A stretch of DNA of 64,000 bases from Sulfopaludibacter sp963815475 (GTDB lineage Bacteria > Acidobacteriota > Terriglobia > Bryobacterales > Bryobacteraceae): positions 868,001 to 932,000 of the forward strand of contig CAWFHD010000001.1 in the NCBI GenBank assembly GCA_963815475.1, read 5' to 3'. Position numbers and translations under genes: made by a program. Below the pieces are notes generated by a model. The model saw nothing but the letters and a program-made list of their open reading frames with translations. It ran no database searches and was not told the DNA's origin. The first letter of the stretch is position 1. Every line of letters starts with the position of its first letter. Positions 17,071-24,940 of the stretch are shown here, one piece after another.

Positions 17071-17802
17071 ATGTCGAGTTTCAAACCAACCGGAGCCGTG
17101 CTCCGGTCTACCCCACTGCGCTTGGCGCAGTGGATCGTCGCAGCTACCGTACTCTTTGGGGCAACGCCCCGGCTGGCGGCGGACGTTATTTTCTTTTCCG
17201 GAAACCTCAGGACCGACGCCACCGTAACGGCATGCCAGCCGTCACCCTGCACACTGGGCCCTTCCAGTAGCGACGCCGATTATGCGCAGTTTGCCGCGGT
17301 GGTTGATATGTTCACGGTCTACACCCCAACCACCATGGAAGCTATCAGCTACAGCTATGGGGGAGGCACAAGCCTGACGGGCCCGTCGGTGGCAGCGAGC
17401 GGGCTGGAGCCTTACCTCAGCTTGTACGACGCGAGCGGCAACTTCCTGGCATCCACGTTCTTCGGCACTACTTGCCCGGCAGGTGCGAACTCGGTCGGGC
17501 CGAATTGCTTCGATGTTGCCCTGGACGGTGGCATACTCACACCCGGCGTGTACCAGATTACGCTAACCGCCTTCGAAAATATGTCGTCGGTGGAAAACGG
17601 CAGCGGCGCGAATTTGTCGGACGGCTTCACAGGACTGGGCAGTCTTCAGCCCGGCGAGGACCTGAACTACGCGTTCGACGTAATTCTGCCTCAGAACATG
17701 CCTCTGAGCACACCGGAGCCGGGTTCGATGGGCCTCCTCGCAATTGCATGTACAGCCTTGGCCCTTCGAAAGTGCTGCAGATCCGTTATCTCAACAAAGT
17801 AA
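17071..17802 (+). CDS. PEP-CTERM sorting domain protein
   Basis: 243 residues with an N-terminal signal region (hydrophobic about 18-37) and a C-terminal sorting signal: STPEPGSMGLLAIACTALAL followed by basic RKCC. The PEP motif, hydrophobic helix and positive tail are diagnostic of exosortase-processed proteins. The mature part (SGNLRTDATVTACQ..., YLSLYDASGNFLAS, GVYQITLTAFEN) resembles the DVUA0089-type beta-sandwich PEP-CTERM proteins. Probably surface-exposed or released with exopolymer. No exosortase gene is in the window. A long structured leader and strong ribosome site suggest post-transcriptional control. Confidence 0.9.
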   Translation: MSSFKPTGAVLRSTPLRLAQWIVAATVLFGATPRLAADVIFFSGNLRTDATVTACQPSPCTLGPSSSDADYAQFAAVVDMFTVYTPTTMEAISYSYGGGTSLTGPSVAASGLEPYLSLYDASGNFLASTFFGTTCPAGANSVGPNCFDVALDGGILTPGVYQITLTAFENMSSVENGSGANLSDGFTGLGSLQPGEDLNYAFDVILPQNMPLSTPEPGSMGLLAIACTALALRKCCRSVISTK

Positions 17803-17821
17803 GAACACCCTAGGAGACATC

Positions 17822-18304
17822 ATGAAAAACAGATTATTCACTCTCGCAGGAGCATTGGCTTTGATTGCCGTGCTCGGAAAATTCTACGCCACGCCCTTGA
17901 TGGCGCAGGCGCGCGCCGCCCTGGTGCAGGACGTCGACCAACCAGCGCGGGCTCCTTTCCAGGCCACAGTGCCAGTCAATATCAGCAATTTTACGTTCAC
18001 TAACGTGCCGGTTCCCGCCGGTAAGCGGCTGGTGGTCGATTTTCTGGCTATCAACGGAGCTGCGCAAACGAGTGGAGCTTATATACAACCGATCGTGATT
18101 CTCAGTTCGACGGTTGCGGGGAGCAGCTCAATGTTTTACTTCGCGCCGCAACAATCGACGGTCGCCCCGGGGCAGTACTATGACACCAGACAAGCCACGA
18201 TCTATGCCGATACGCTCTCGGTAAGCCCCGCGTTCGCCGGCTTCACTCCCACCTTTATGAGTTTCAACGTCAATATTTCCGGACATTTGGTTAGCGTGCC
18301 GTAG
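17822..18304 (+). CDS. Small secreted hypothetical protein
   Basis: 160 residues from ATG 17822, with AGGAG 5 bases upstream. Signal peptide MKNRLFTLAGALALIAVLGKFYATPLMAQA. The mature protein (PFQATVPVNISNFTFTNVPVPAGKRLVVDFLAINGAAQTSG...) is rich in beta-branched residues and looks like a jelly-roll or beta-sandwich. It follows the PEP-CTERM gene by 19 bp, so the two are probably co-expressed, and it ends at a strong terminator. Function unknown. Confidence 0.8.
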   Translation: MKNRLFTLAGALALIAVLGKFYATPLMAQARAALVQDVDQPARAPFQATVPVNISNFTFTNVPVPAGKRLVVDFLAINGAAQTSGAYIQPIVILSSTVAGSSSMFYFAPQQSTVAPGQYYDTRQATIYADTLSVSPAFAGFTPTFMSFNVNISGHLVSVP

Positions 18305-18345
18305 GCCGGCCTCCACCTTCCCGGCTTACATAGGGCTCGCTTTCA

Positions 18346-18377
18346 GGGGCGCGGAGTCACTGCCGCGCCCCTTTTTT
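18346..18377 (+). terminator. Rho-independent terminator
   Basis: A 9-bp GC stem, GGGGCGCGG (18346-18354) with CCGCGCCCC (18363-18371), has an 8-nt loop and is followed by six T. It closes the PEP-CTERM/secreted-protein unit and separates it from the CRTAC1 gene starting 18 bp later. Confidence 0.9.
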
Positions 18378-18395
18378 ATCGCTATCCTGAACTGG

Positions 18396-20144
18396 ATGAC
18401 GCGTAGACAGGCGTTGGCTCTTAGCGCTCTGGCCCTGGGAAGTGGCCGCGGCCAGAATCTCGGGATGGGCACGCGCAGCGTTCGTCCCACGCCGCGCGGC
18501 AAACCTTCCGGTCTTCCTTTCCACGCCCACTTCGTCAACGTCGCGACCTCCGCCGGCTTGCGAGCTCCCGTCATCTACGGCGATGCCGCCACCAATGACT
18601 ACATCCTGGACTCGATGGGATGCGGCGTGGCCTTTCTCGATTACGACAACGACGGCTGGCTGGACGTCCTGCTGCTGACCGGCCGCCGCTGGCAGAACAC
18701 TCCGCCGGGCGCCACCATCAAGCTCTATCGCAACAATCGCAACGGCACGTTTTCCGATGTCACCGAGAAATCGGGGCTCGGTCGTAGCGTGTGGGCCAGC
18801 GGCATCACCGTAGGCGATTACGATAACGACGGTTTCGACGATCTCTTCATCACCTGCTGGGGCCAGAACCTTCTGTTCCACAACAATGGCGACGGCACGT
18901 TCACCGATGTCACCGAGCGAGCCGGGCTGATCCATCCCGGCACGCGCTTCGGCTCGGGTTGCACGTGGATCGATTACGATCGCGACGGCCGCCTGGATCT
19001 CTTCGTGGCGCACTACATGGTATTCGACCGGGACGCGCTGGCGCCGCGCGGCAAAGACCCAACCTGCACCTATCGCGGCGTGCCGGTCTACTGCCGGCCC
19101 GCAGGCATGCCGCAGGAACGCTGCCGCCTCTACCACAACAACGGAGACGGCACGTTCACCGACGTCAGCGAGAAATCGGGAATTCTGGCGGTGGAGCCCG
19201 GCTATCCGCTGACCGCGGTGGCGGCCGATCTCGACGGCGATGGCTGGCCCGATATCTACGTGGCCTGCGATATCTCCCCCAGCCTGATGCTGCGCAACAA
19301 TCGCGACGGCACCTTCACCGAACAGGGACTCGATATTGGTGTCTCGCTCAGCGAAGACGGGCAGATGCAGGCGGGCATGGGGCTCGGCATCGGCGACTTC
19401 GATCCGGATGGATCTCTCGATATCTTCAAGACTCACTTCCGCGACGACACGCCCGTGCTGTATCGCAATAATGGCAAGGGGAACTTTCGCGATGTGACGC
19501 TGCGCGCTGGCTTGGGTGTGGAGACGCGCTTCGTGGCGTGGGGCGCCGGCATCGTCGACCTGGACAACGACGGCCTGCCCGACCTGTTCTTCACCACCGG
19601 CATGGTCTATCCCGAGGTGGAGCGCACGCTGCCGGAGGTTCCTTACAAGACGCCCAACGTGGTGTATCGCAATCTGGGCGGCGGCAAGTTCGAAGAGTTA
19701 CTGGAGGAGGCCGGGCCCGGCATCGTGGAGGCGCACTCCAGCCGCGGCGCGGCCTTCGGCGATTTCGACAACGACGGCGACATCGACATCCTGATCATGA
19801 ACATGAACGAGCCACCCTCGCTGCTGCGTAACGACGTCACCGGCGCCCACCATTGGTTGAAGGTGCTGCTGGTGGGCACGAAATCGAACCGCTCGGCGAT
19901 AGGCGCACAGGTGGTAGCCGTGTATGGCGAACGTAGACAGGCCCAGGCAGTTCTGGCGCAGACGTCGTACCTCTCGGTGAACGATCGGAGGCTCCACTTC
20001 GGGTTGGGCGCGGCGACCACCGCAAACCTGGAGATCCGATGGCCGAACGGCGGCGCGGAGACCGTGGCGGACGTCGCCGCCGATCAACTGGTAACGATCC
20101 GCGAAGGCTCGGGAATCGTAAAGCGCGAGAGGTTCACCAAGTAA
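18396..20144 (+). CDS. CRTAC1/FG-GAP-VCBS repeat protein with ASPIC/UnbV domain
   Basis: 582 residues. The start MTRRQALALSALALGSGRG looks like a short Tat-type or Sec signal. Several VCBS/FG-GAP repeats with Ca-binding DxDxDG-like loops follow (LDYDNDGWLDVLL, GDYDNDGFDDLFI, IDYDRDGRLDLFV, ADLDGDGWPDIYV, VDLDNDGLPDLFF, GDFDNDGDIDILI), each preceding YRNN or FHNNGDGTFTDV. The C-terminal 110 residues (NRSAIGAQVVAVYG..., IRWPNGGAETV) are ASPIC/UnbV. An extracellular beta-propeller, common in Acidobacteria and Planctomycetes; role probably in adhesion or polymer binding. It starts 18 bp after a terminator. Confidence 0.92.
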   Translation: MTRRQALALSALALGSGRGQNLGMGTRSVRPTPRGKPSGLPFHAHFVNVATSAGLRAPVIYGDAATNDYILDSMGCGVAFLDYDNDGWLDVLLLTGRRWQNTPPGATIKLYRNNRNGTFSDVTEKSGLGRSVWASGITVGDYDNDGFDDLFITCWGQNLLFHNNGDGTFTDVTERAGLIHPGTRFGSGCTWIDYDRDGRLDLFVAHYMVFDRDALAPRGKDPTCTYRGVPVYCRPAGMPQERCRLYHNNGDGTFTDVSEKSGILAVEPGYPLTAVAADLDGDGWPDIYVACDISPSLMLRNNRDGTFTEQGLDIGVSLSEDGQMQAGMGLGIGDFDPDGSLDIFKTHFRDDTPVLYRNNGKGNFRDVTLRAGLGVETRFVAWGAGIVDLDNDGLPDLFFTTGMVYPEVERTLPEVPYKTPNVVYRNLGGGKFEELLEEAGPGIVEAHSSRGAAFGDFDNDGDIDILIMNMNEPPSLLRNDVTGAHHWLKVLLVGTKSNRSAIGAQVVAVYGERRQAQAVLAQTSYLSVNDRRLHFGLGAATTANLEIRWPNGGAETVADVAADQLVTIREGSGIVKRERFTK

Positions 20145-20155
20145 AGGTGGCCGGC

Positions 20156-20800
20156 TCAAAACTGGCGGTGCTTCAATCTCCCGATGTCGAACTTCGCCGT
20201 TTCGGCGACCGCCATCACCGTCATCACACCGGCCTGCACGGGGTCCGACACAACCAGGTCCGCCGCTGCCGGGACGCTTCCTGCCATGTTCAAGCTCACC
20301 ACCAGCAAGCCCTGCGCCCTCACTTCGCGCACCGCGCGCTCGATGTCGCCGCCCATGAGCGAGCCTGCCAGCACCAGCGCACGAACTCGTGGAAGGCGCG
20401 CACAGGCGCGCACCGCATCGGCCAGAGGCTTCTCACCCACCAGCGGGATCGTGTCCACCGAGATGTGCTCGCCGCGGATGTTGTGCCGGTCCGCCTCTGA
20501 GATGGCGCCGATCGCCACCTGGCCAACCTGCGCCCCACCGCCCATAATGATGATGCGCTTCCCGAACACCGTCTGAAACGTTTGCACCTGGGAAACCTTG
20601 CCTACGATGGCGAGCGATGCCAGGTCCTGCAGCAGCCCGGCCGGATCGATCTCTACGTCGATCTCGAAGTACGTCTGCCGCTCTTCGAGGATATCCACCG
20701 ACGTGATATTGCCGCCGTGACGCGCGATCACGCCCGTCAACTGGTGGAGGATCCCTGGGCCGGGTTCGGCCTCGATGACGATTCCAATCTTCTCGCTCAT
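20156..20800 (-). CDS. ACT-domain protein with C-terminal DUF5612-like domain
   Basis: 214 residues. The N-terminal 75 residues are an ACT domain (IGIVIEAEPGPGILHQLTGVIARHGGNITSVDI), the ligand-binding fold of amino-acid sensors. The rest (KRIIIMGGGAQVGQVAIGAISEADRHNIRGEHISVDTIPLVGEK..., ALVLAGSLMGGDIERAVREVRAQGLLVVSLNMAGSVPAAADLVVSDPVQAGVMTVMAVAE) resembles the DUF5612 domain best known from archaea. It might sense an amino acid or act in its metabolism. No enzyme activity is claimed. The next leftward gene, the phosphoesterase, lies 18 bp upstream. Confidence 0.75.
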   Translation of the reverse strand: MSEKIGIVIEAEPGPGILHQLTGVIARHGGNITSVDILEERQTYFEIDVEIDPAGLLQDLASLAIVGKVSQVQTFQTVFGKRIIIMGGGAQVGQVAIGAISEADRHNIRGEHISVDTIPLVGEKPLADAVRACARLPRVRALVLAGSLMGGDIERAVREVRAQGLLVVSLNMAGSVPAAADLVVSDPVQAGVMTVMAVAETAKFDIGRLKHRQF

Positions 20801-20818
20801 TCGTTCCAGGCCTTTCCG

Positions 20819-21994
20819 TTACCCGCGCGTCAGTTGGTACACCGTGATTTCGGGCGGCGCACCGATCCGGATGGGAAGCCCGATGGTGCCGATGCCACGA
20901 TTCACGTAAAGCTGTCCGCCGGGCTTTTGGAACAGCCCCGCGACATACGGAGTCACCAGCCGGCTGGGAGCAAGCTGCGGGCTGATGAACTCGAGCGAAG
21001 CCTGCCCGCCATGGGTGTGGCCCGCCAGGCTGAGTTCGATACCCAGCTCAGCGGCGCGGTCGAAGGTGTCGGGGTTGTGGCTCAGCAGAACGTTGACACG
21101 GTCGCGCGTTACCAGGTGTTCGATATCGCCGAGAAGATTCGCCACCGCCGGCGATGGGCCGAAGCGGCGATGGCTCTGGAAATCCACGCCCATGAGGTTC
21201 AACGAGTCGCCGCCGATCGCGATCGGCGCGCTGGCGGCGCGTAGAATGCGCACTCCTGTCTGACCGAACAATTCGGTGAGGGAGTCTTCGGCTTGGCACC
21301 AGGCGTCGTGATTGCCCAGGCTTCCCCACACACCGAAGGGCGCGCGCAGACCGGATAGCGCATTCACTACGGCCTGCTGAGTGGAGGGATCGAAGGTCAC
21401 GAAGTCGCCGGTTAGCACAATGAGGTCAGCCTTCAGCGAGTTGGCGATGGCGACGTACTTGCGGATTTCTTCGGCCGGCATGAACGGTCCGATGTGAATA
21501 TCGGAAAGCTGGCAGATGCGAAAGCCCTCAAAAGCCGCCGGCAGCCGCGGCAGGCGGATGGGCCGGGCCGTGGTCTCCAGATTCAGCCGGCCGTACAAAA
21601 GACCGTAGGCCCCTGCCACAAAGGGCGCGGCAGTGGCGGCCTGCTCAAGGAAGTGGCGGCGTGAAGGCGACTGGGGTCGGCGCATCACTAGGCGCACCGG
21701 CAGCTTGACGGTCGCGATCAGCAACACGACCAGAGACGCCACCATGGAGCTGGCCACCCACCAAAGATATGGCGCGGCCAACAGCGCCTGGCCCACCGTC
21801 AGATGGACCGGACTGAGCCGCCTGCCGCCGAAACTATATTCGAACAGCGCAAACCACACCGCCGCGATCGCCGCCATCGCCAGCAGGCGCGGCGCGAGCC
21901 GGACAATGCGGCCGGACAGCAGCCGGTACAGGCGCCAAGCCCAGTAGAGTTGGCTCATCGCGAAAAAAACCAGGATCAGGGAAAAGGCAGACAT
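20819..21994 (-). CDS. Membrane-anchored metallophosphoesterase
   Basis: 391 residues. Four or so hydrophobic segments occupy the first 125 residues, followed by a basic stretch SPSRRHFLEQAATAAPFVAGAYG. The calcineurin-like domain begins about residue 150 with the metal motifs ICQLSDIHIGPF (DxH), VLTGDFVTF (GDxxD-like), LGNHDAW (GNHD) and LLSHNP plus LAGHTHGGQ (GHTH). The family includes YkuE/YaeI-type enzymes acting on phosphodiesters such as UDP-diacylglucosamine; the substrate here is unknown. Active site predicted outside the cytoplasm or at the membrane. Confidence 0.9.
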   Translation of the reverse strand: MSAFSLILVFFAMSQLYWAWRLYRLLSGRIVRLAPRLLAMAAIAAVWFALFEYSFGGRRLSPVHLTVGQALLAAPYLWWVASSMVASLVVLLIATVKLPVRLVMRRPQSPSRRHFLEQAATAAPFVAGAYGLLYGRLNLETTARPIRLPRLPAAFEGFRICQLSDIHIGPFMPAEEIRKYVAIANSLKADLIVLTGDFVTFDPSTQQAVVNALSGLRAPFGVWGSLGNHDAWCQAEDSLTELFGQTGVRILRAASAPIAIGGDSLNLMGVDFQSHRRFGPSPAVANLLGDIEHLVTRDRVNVLLSHNPDTFDRAAELGIELSLAGHTHGGQASLEFISPQLAPSRLVTPYVAGLFQKPGGQLYVNRGIGTIGLPIRIGAPPEITVYQLTRG

Positions 21995-22021
21995 GCGGGA
22001 ATGAGTGCTGTTGTTATTGTC

Positions 22022-23911
22022 TCATCGCTTGACCGCCTGCTTAATGCGCCGCGCCAGCGCGGTGGCGGTGTAAGGTTTTTGCAGATAGCCGGACAGGCCG
22101 CCTTCGCGGAAGCGCTGCACCGCCTCCATTTCACTGTAGCCGCTGGAGAGCACTACCGGGACATCCGGGCGAATCTTGCGAATGTGCCGCAGCGCGTCTT
22201 CCCCGTTCATGATGGGCATGGTGAGGTCCATCAGCACGGCGGCAAAATCGTCTGGCCTTGCGGCGAACGCCTGTACCGCGCTCTTGCCATCGCACGCCAG
22301 TTCTACGCTGTAGCCGCAATGCTCCAGCGTGAATCGGGCCATGCTGCGAACCAATTCTTCGTCGTCCACTACCAAAACGTTGCCGAAGCCTCGCACGTCC
22401 TCTCGGGATTCCGCATGTTCTACGGGGCTCGGCCCACGGCTGGACGCGGGGAACACCACCTCGAACCGGCTGCCCTTTCCTGGCTCGGACTCCACTGAGA
22501 TGGAAGCATGGTGCGTCCGAATGATGCCCATTACGGCGGCAAGTCCCAGTCCGCGGCCGGTGAATTTGGTGGTATAGAACGGATCGAAGATACGCGCGCG
22601 GGTGTGTTCGTCCATGCCGGAGCCGGTATCGGTGACCTGCAGCACCACTTGCGGCTCGGCGTTCACTTCGCGCGAACTGGTAGCGATGGTCAGCGTCCCC
22701 GGACGGTCTCCAATGGCCTCGGCGCCATTGATCGCCAGGTTCATGATCACTTGCTGGACCTGTGCCCGGTCCGCATCCACCAACGGAAGCTTCGGGTCAA
22801 GTTGCAAATTGAGTTCCACCGATCGTGAGATAGAGGTGCGCAGAAGCGCGACGATTTCCTGAATCTGCGCCGACAGATTGAGCCGCTCCAGAACGAATTG
22901 ACCCTTCCCGGCATAGGCCAGCATCTGGCGCACCAGCAGGGCGGCGCGTTCACTGGCCGACAGCACCTCCTGGATGCGTTCGCGCAGCGCCTCGGTGTCT
23001 CCCAGTTCGGAGGCCGCCAGGCTGGCGTTGCCCATGATACCGGTAAGCAGATTGTTGAAATCGTGCGCCAGCCCGCCGGCCAGCACTCCCAGGCTCTCCA
23101 GCTTCTGCGACTGGCGAAGCTGCTGTTCCAATTCCTTCTGCTCGCTAATGTCGCGCGCGATCTGCGATGCGCCCACGGTCTTACCGCTTTCATCGCGAAT
23201 CGGAGACACGGTGAGTGACACCGGAATGGCCCTGCCGTCTTTGCGCACGCGCACGGTCTCAAAATGCGTCACCCGGCCGCCGTGGCCAATCCGTTCCGTG
23301 ATCTCGGCTTCCTCGGAAAAGCGATCCAGCGGGATAAGCAGGTCACCGGGCTTTCCGATGGCTTCCTCCGCCGTATACCCGAAGATCTGGCTCGCGCCCA
23401 GGTTCCAACTCTGTATGATGCCGGCGAGGTTCTTCGAAAAGATGGCATCGGCGGAAGACTCCACAATGGCGGTGAGCAACGCGGAGAGCTTCTGCTGCTG
23501 TTCGCGCTCGGCATTGCGTTCGCGCAGCTCGGCCAGCCGGATGTCGGCCAGCCGGGCGCTTTCGGCCGCGCGGTCGTAAGAACGTCGCAGAAGAGCAATC
23601 ATCCAGACAGCGCAAACAGATGAGAAGGTAAAGACGCCCAATCCCACGGAATCGGGAATAGGCGCGAACGGCCTGCCCACCGGCGCTAGCATCCAGTTAC
23701 TGCCGAGCGCGCCGGCCAGCGCCACCAGCAAGCCCGGCCCGGCTCCCCAGAATCGCGCCACCAAAAGCATGGCGATGAAAACCGTGAAGTAGGGACTGCG
23801 TGTTCCGAGCCACGGGATCAGGGCCCAACGGAGCAGCAGCGCCACCACCAAACACGCCACCGCAGCCCCGTATCGCCCCCAGAAAGACTGCTTTTGGGCT
23901 ATAGCCGGCAA
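22022..23911 (-). CDS. Hybrid sensor histidine kinase / response regulator (DUF4118-PAS-HisKA-HATPase-REC)
   Basis: 629 residues. Residues about 12-110 hold DUF4118-like transmembrane helices; a coiled-coil to about 145; PAS at 145-265 (IVESSADAIFSKNLAGIIQSWNLGA); the H-box GGLAHDFNNLL near 285; the ATPase with N-box IMNLAINGAEAIGD, G1 VTDTGSGMDEHTRARIFDPFYTTK and G2 GRGLGLAAV; and a C-terminal receiver (LVVDDEELVR, LMDLTMPIMNG with the phospho-Asp, LSSGYSE, LQKPYTA). The His-Asn-Asn H-box family often passes phosphate to its own receiver. No output regulator is adjacent. Confidence 0.94.
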   Translation of the reverse strand: MPAIAQKQSFWGRYGAAVACLVVALLLRWALIPWLGTRSPYFTVFIAMLLVARFWGAGPGLLVALAGALGSNWMLAPVGRPFAPIPDSVGLGVFTFSSVCAVWMIALLRRSYDRAAESARLADIRLAELRERNAEREQQQKLSALLTAIVESSADAIFSKNLAGIIQSWNLGASQIFGYTAEEAIGKPGDLLIPLDRFSEEAEITERIGHGGRVTHFETVRVRKDGRAIPVSLTVSPIRDESGKTVGASQIARDISEQKELEQQLRQSQKLESLGVLAGGLAHDFNNLLTGIMGNASLAASELGDTEALRERIQEVLSASERAALLVRQMLAYAGKGQFVLERLNLSAQIQEIVALLRTSISRSVELNLQLDPKLPLVDADRAQVQQVIMNLAINGAEAIGDRPGTLTIATSSREVNAEPQVVLQVTDTGSGMDEHTRARIFDPFYTTKFTGRGLGLAAVMGIIRTHHASISVESEPGKGSRFEVVFPASSRGPSPVEHAESREDVRGFGNVLVVDDEELVRSMARFTLEHCGYSVELACDGKSAVQAFAARPDDFAAVLMDLTMPIMNGEDALRHIRKIRPDVPVVLSSGYSEMEAVQRFREGGLSGYLQKPYTATALARRIKQAVKR

Positions 23912-23971
23912 GGTATCTTATTTATGATACCGAAACGCGCATACTCACTTACCGTCGCGCCCCGAAGTGAC

Positions 23972-24808
23972 TCATAATAAGTGGAAGCTGAAATCCAGAT
24001 GCGCCGAGACCGCGACCGGCTTGCCATCCTTCATCGCCGGTTTGAACCGCCACTTGGCGGCCGCCTTGACCGCCTCCTCGTCCAGACCCAGACCGAGTGA
24101 CTGCACTACCTTGATGAAACGTGGGTGACCAGTCTCATCTACGACTAACTCCACACCCACCGTGCCTTGCAGGCGGGCCTTGCGGGCTTCGTCGGCATAT
24201 TCCGGATCGGGTCGGAAGATAGGGATAGGTTGCGACGCGCCGCTCACCACCCGGTAAACACCCCCGCCCATTCCACCGCCTTCACCAGCTCCCACACCGC
24301 CGCCCGTGCCCGACCCGACACCACCGCCCTTGCCCGAGCCGATGCCGCCGCCCGAACCCGTGCCGTTCGAGGGCGGTCCGATCTTGCCCAGCGGGTCGCC
24401 GTAATTCGCCACGCTCACCGAGGGCAGATTGACGTCGGGAGGCGCCAAAATCGAAGCTTCGATAGTGAGTTTGGGAGCCATGTTGTTCACCACCGCGGAA
24501 GGCGGCACAAACTGGCGCGGAGCGGGTTTGGGCAATCGTCCCTTGCTGGCCGGAAGCGGCGAACGGTCGCCTCCACCGCCTCCGCCGGAGGATGGCTTCG
24601 ACTTGGCAGCTTGCGCAGGCGCCAGGTCGACCGGCATGACGAGTGTCGCGACATTCCGGACCTGCATCTGAACAGTCTTGCTGGTGAATGCAGTGAACAC
24701 GAGGGCGACCACCGCCATTTGAAGGGCGGTGGACATGACAAACGATTTCTTCTGGGTTCCCCAGGACTGGCTGGTTTCCTGGAATAGTTGAGGTTCGACG
24801 TGCGGCAT
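23972..24808 (-). CDS. TonB-family energy transducer-like protein
   Basis: 278 residues: a cytoplasmic N-terminus, one transmembrane helix at about 25-43 (SFVMSTALQMAVVALVFTAFT), a Pro/Gly-rich periplasmic linker including a run of GSGKGGGVGSGTGGG-like repeats (about 150-180), and a C-terminal TonB domain (PEYADEARKARLQGTVGVELVVDETGHPRFIKVVQSLGLGLDEEAVKAAAKWRFKPAMKDGKPVAV). Probably transmits inner-membrane energy or a signal to outer-membrane proteins. ExbB/ExbD genes are not nearby. GGAGG stands just before the ATG. Twin TGCTA-N6-TAGCA palindromes just upstream suggest control by a BlaI/MecI-type repressor. Confidence 0.88.
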   Translation of the reverse strand: MPHVEPQLFQETSQSWGTQKKSFVMSTALQMAVVALVFTAFTSKTVQMQVRNVATLVMPVDLAPAQAAKSKPSSGGGGGGDRSPLPASKGRLPKPAPRQFVPPSAVVNNMAPKLTIEASILAPPDVNLPSVSVANYGDPLGKIGPPSNGTGSGGGIGSGKGGGVGSGTGGGVGAGEGGGMGGGVYRVVSGASQPIPIFRPDPEYADEARKARLQGTVGVELVVDETGHPRFIKVVQSLGLGLDEEAVKAAAKWRFKPAMKDGKPVAVSAHLDFSFHLL

Positions 24809-24818
24809 TTCCGCCTCC

Positions 24819-24859
24819 TGCTAAAATTCTAGCACATTAGTGCTAAATTTATAGCATAT
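24819..24859 (-). promoter_or_regulatory. Twin BlaI-like operators over an extended -10 box
   Basis: Two 16-bp palindromes, TGCTA-N6-TAGCA, lie at 24819-24834 and 24841-24856, centres 22 bp apart. Read leftwards, the distal copy contains TG-C-TATAAA, an extended -10 form, and the proximal copy abuts the ribosome site of the TonB-like gene. The form matches the inverted TA-rich operators of penicillinase-repressor family regulators. Confidence 0.65.
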
Positions 24860-24868
24860 AGTGGAAGC

Positions 24869-24924
24869 CTCATCGTGGGGCAGGCTTGAGCCTGCGGTGG
24901 GCTTCAGCCTGGCTTCAGCCCACC
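24869..24924. repeat. Palindromic modular repeat (family A, short copy)
   Basis: It starts with CTCATCGTGGGGCA, identical to 10221-10234, then GCAGGCT/AGCCTGC, then GGTGGGCT paired with AGCCCACC. The right-hand TGCCCCAC boundary of the full copy is missing, so it appears truncated or rearranged. It lies between the operator region and the S10 peptidase 3' end. Confidence 0.7.
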
Positions 24925-24940
24925 AATTCCGAGCGTGGGA

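Noticed and set aside
16982..17071. Cyclic-di-AMP (ydaO) riboswitch before the PEP-CTERM gene
   Set aside because: GGGGAACCCA and GGGGAATC resemble part of the consensus, but the downstream AGCTAAC-type half and the closing helix are not found.
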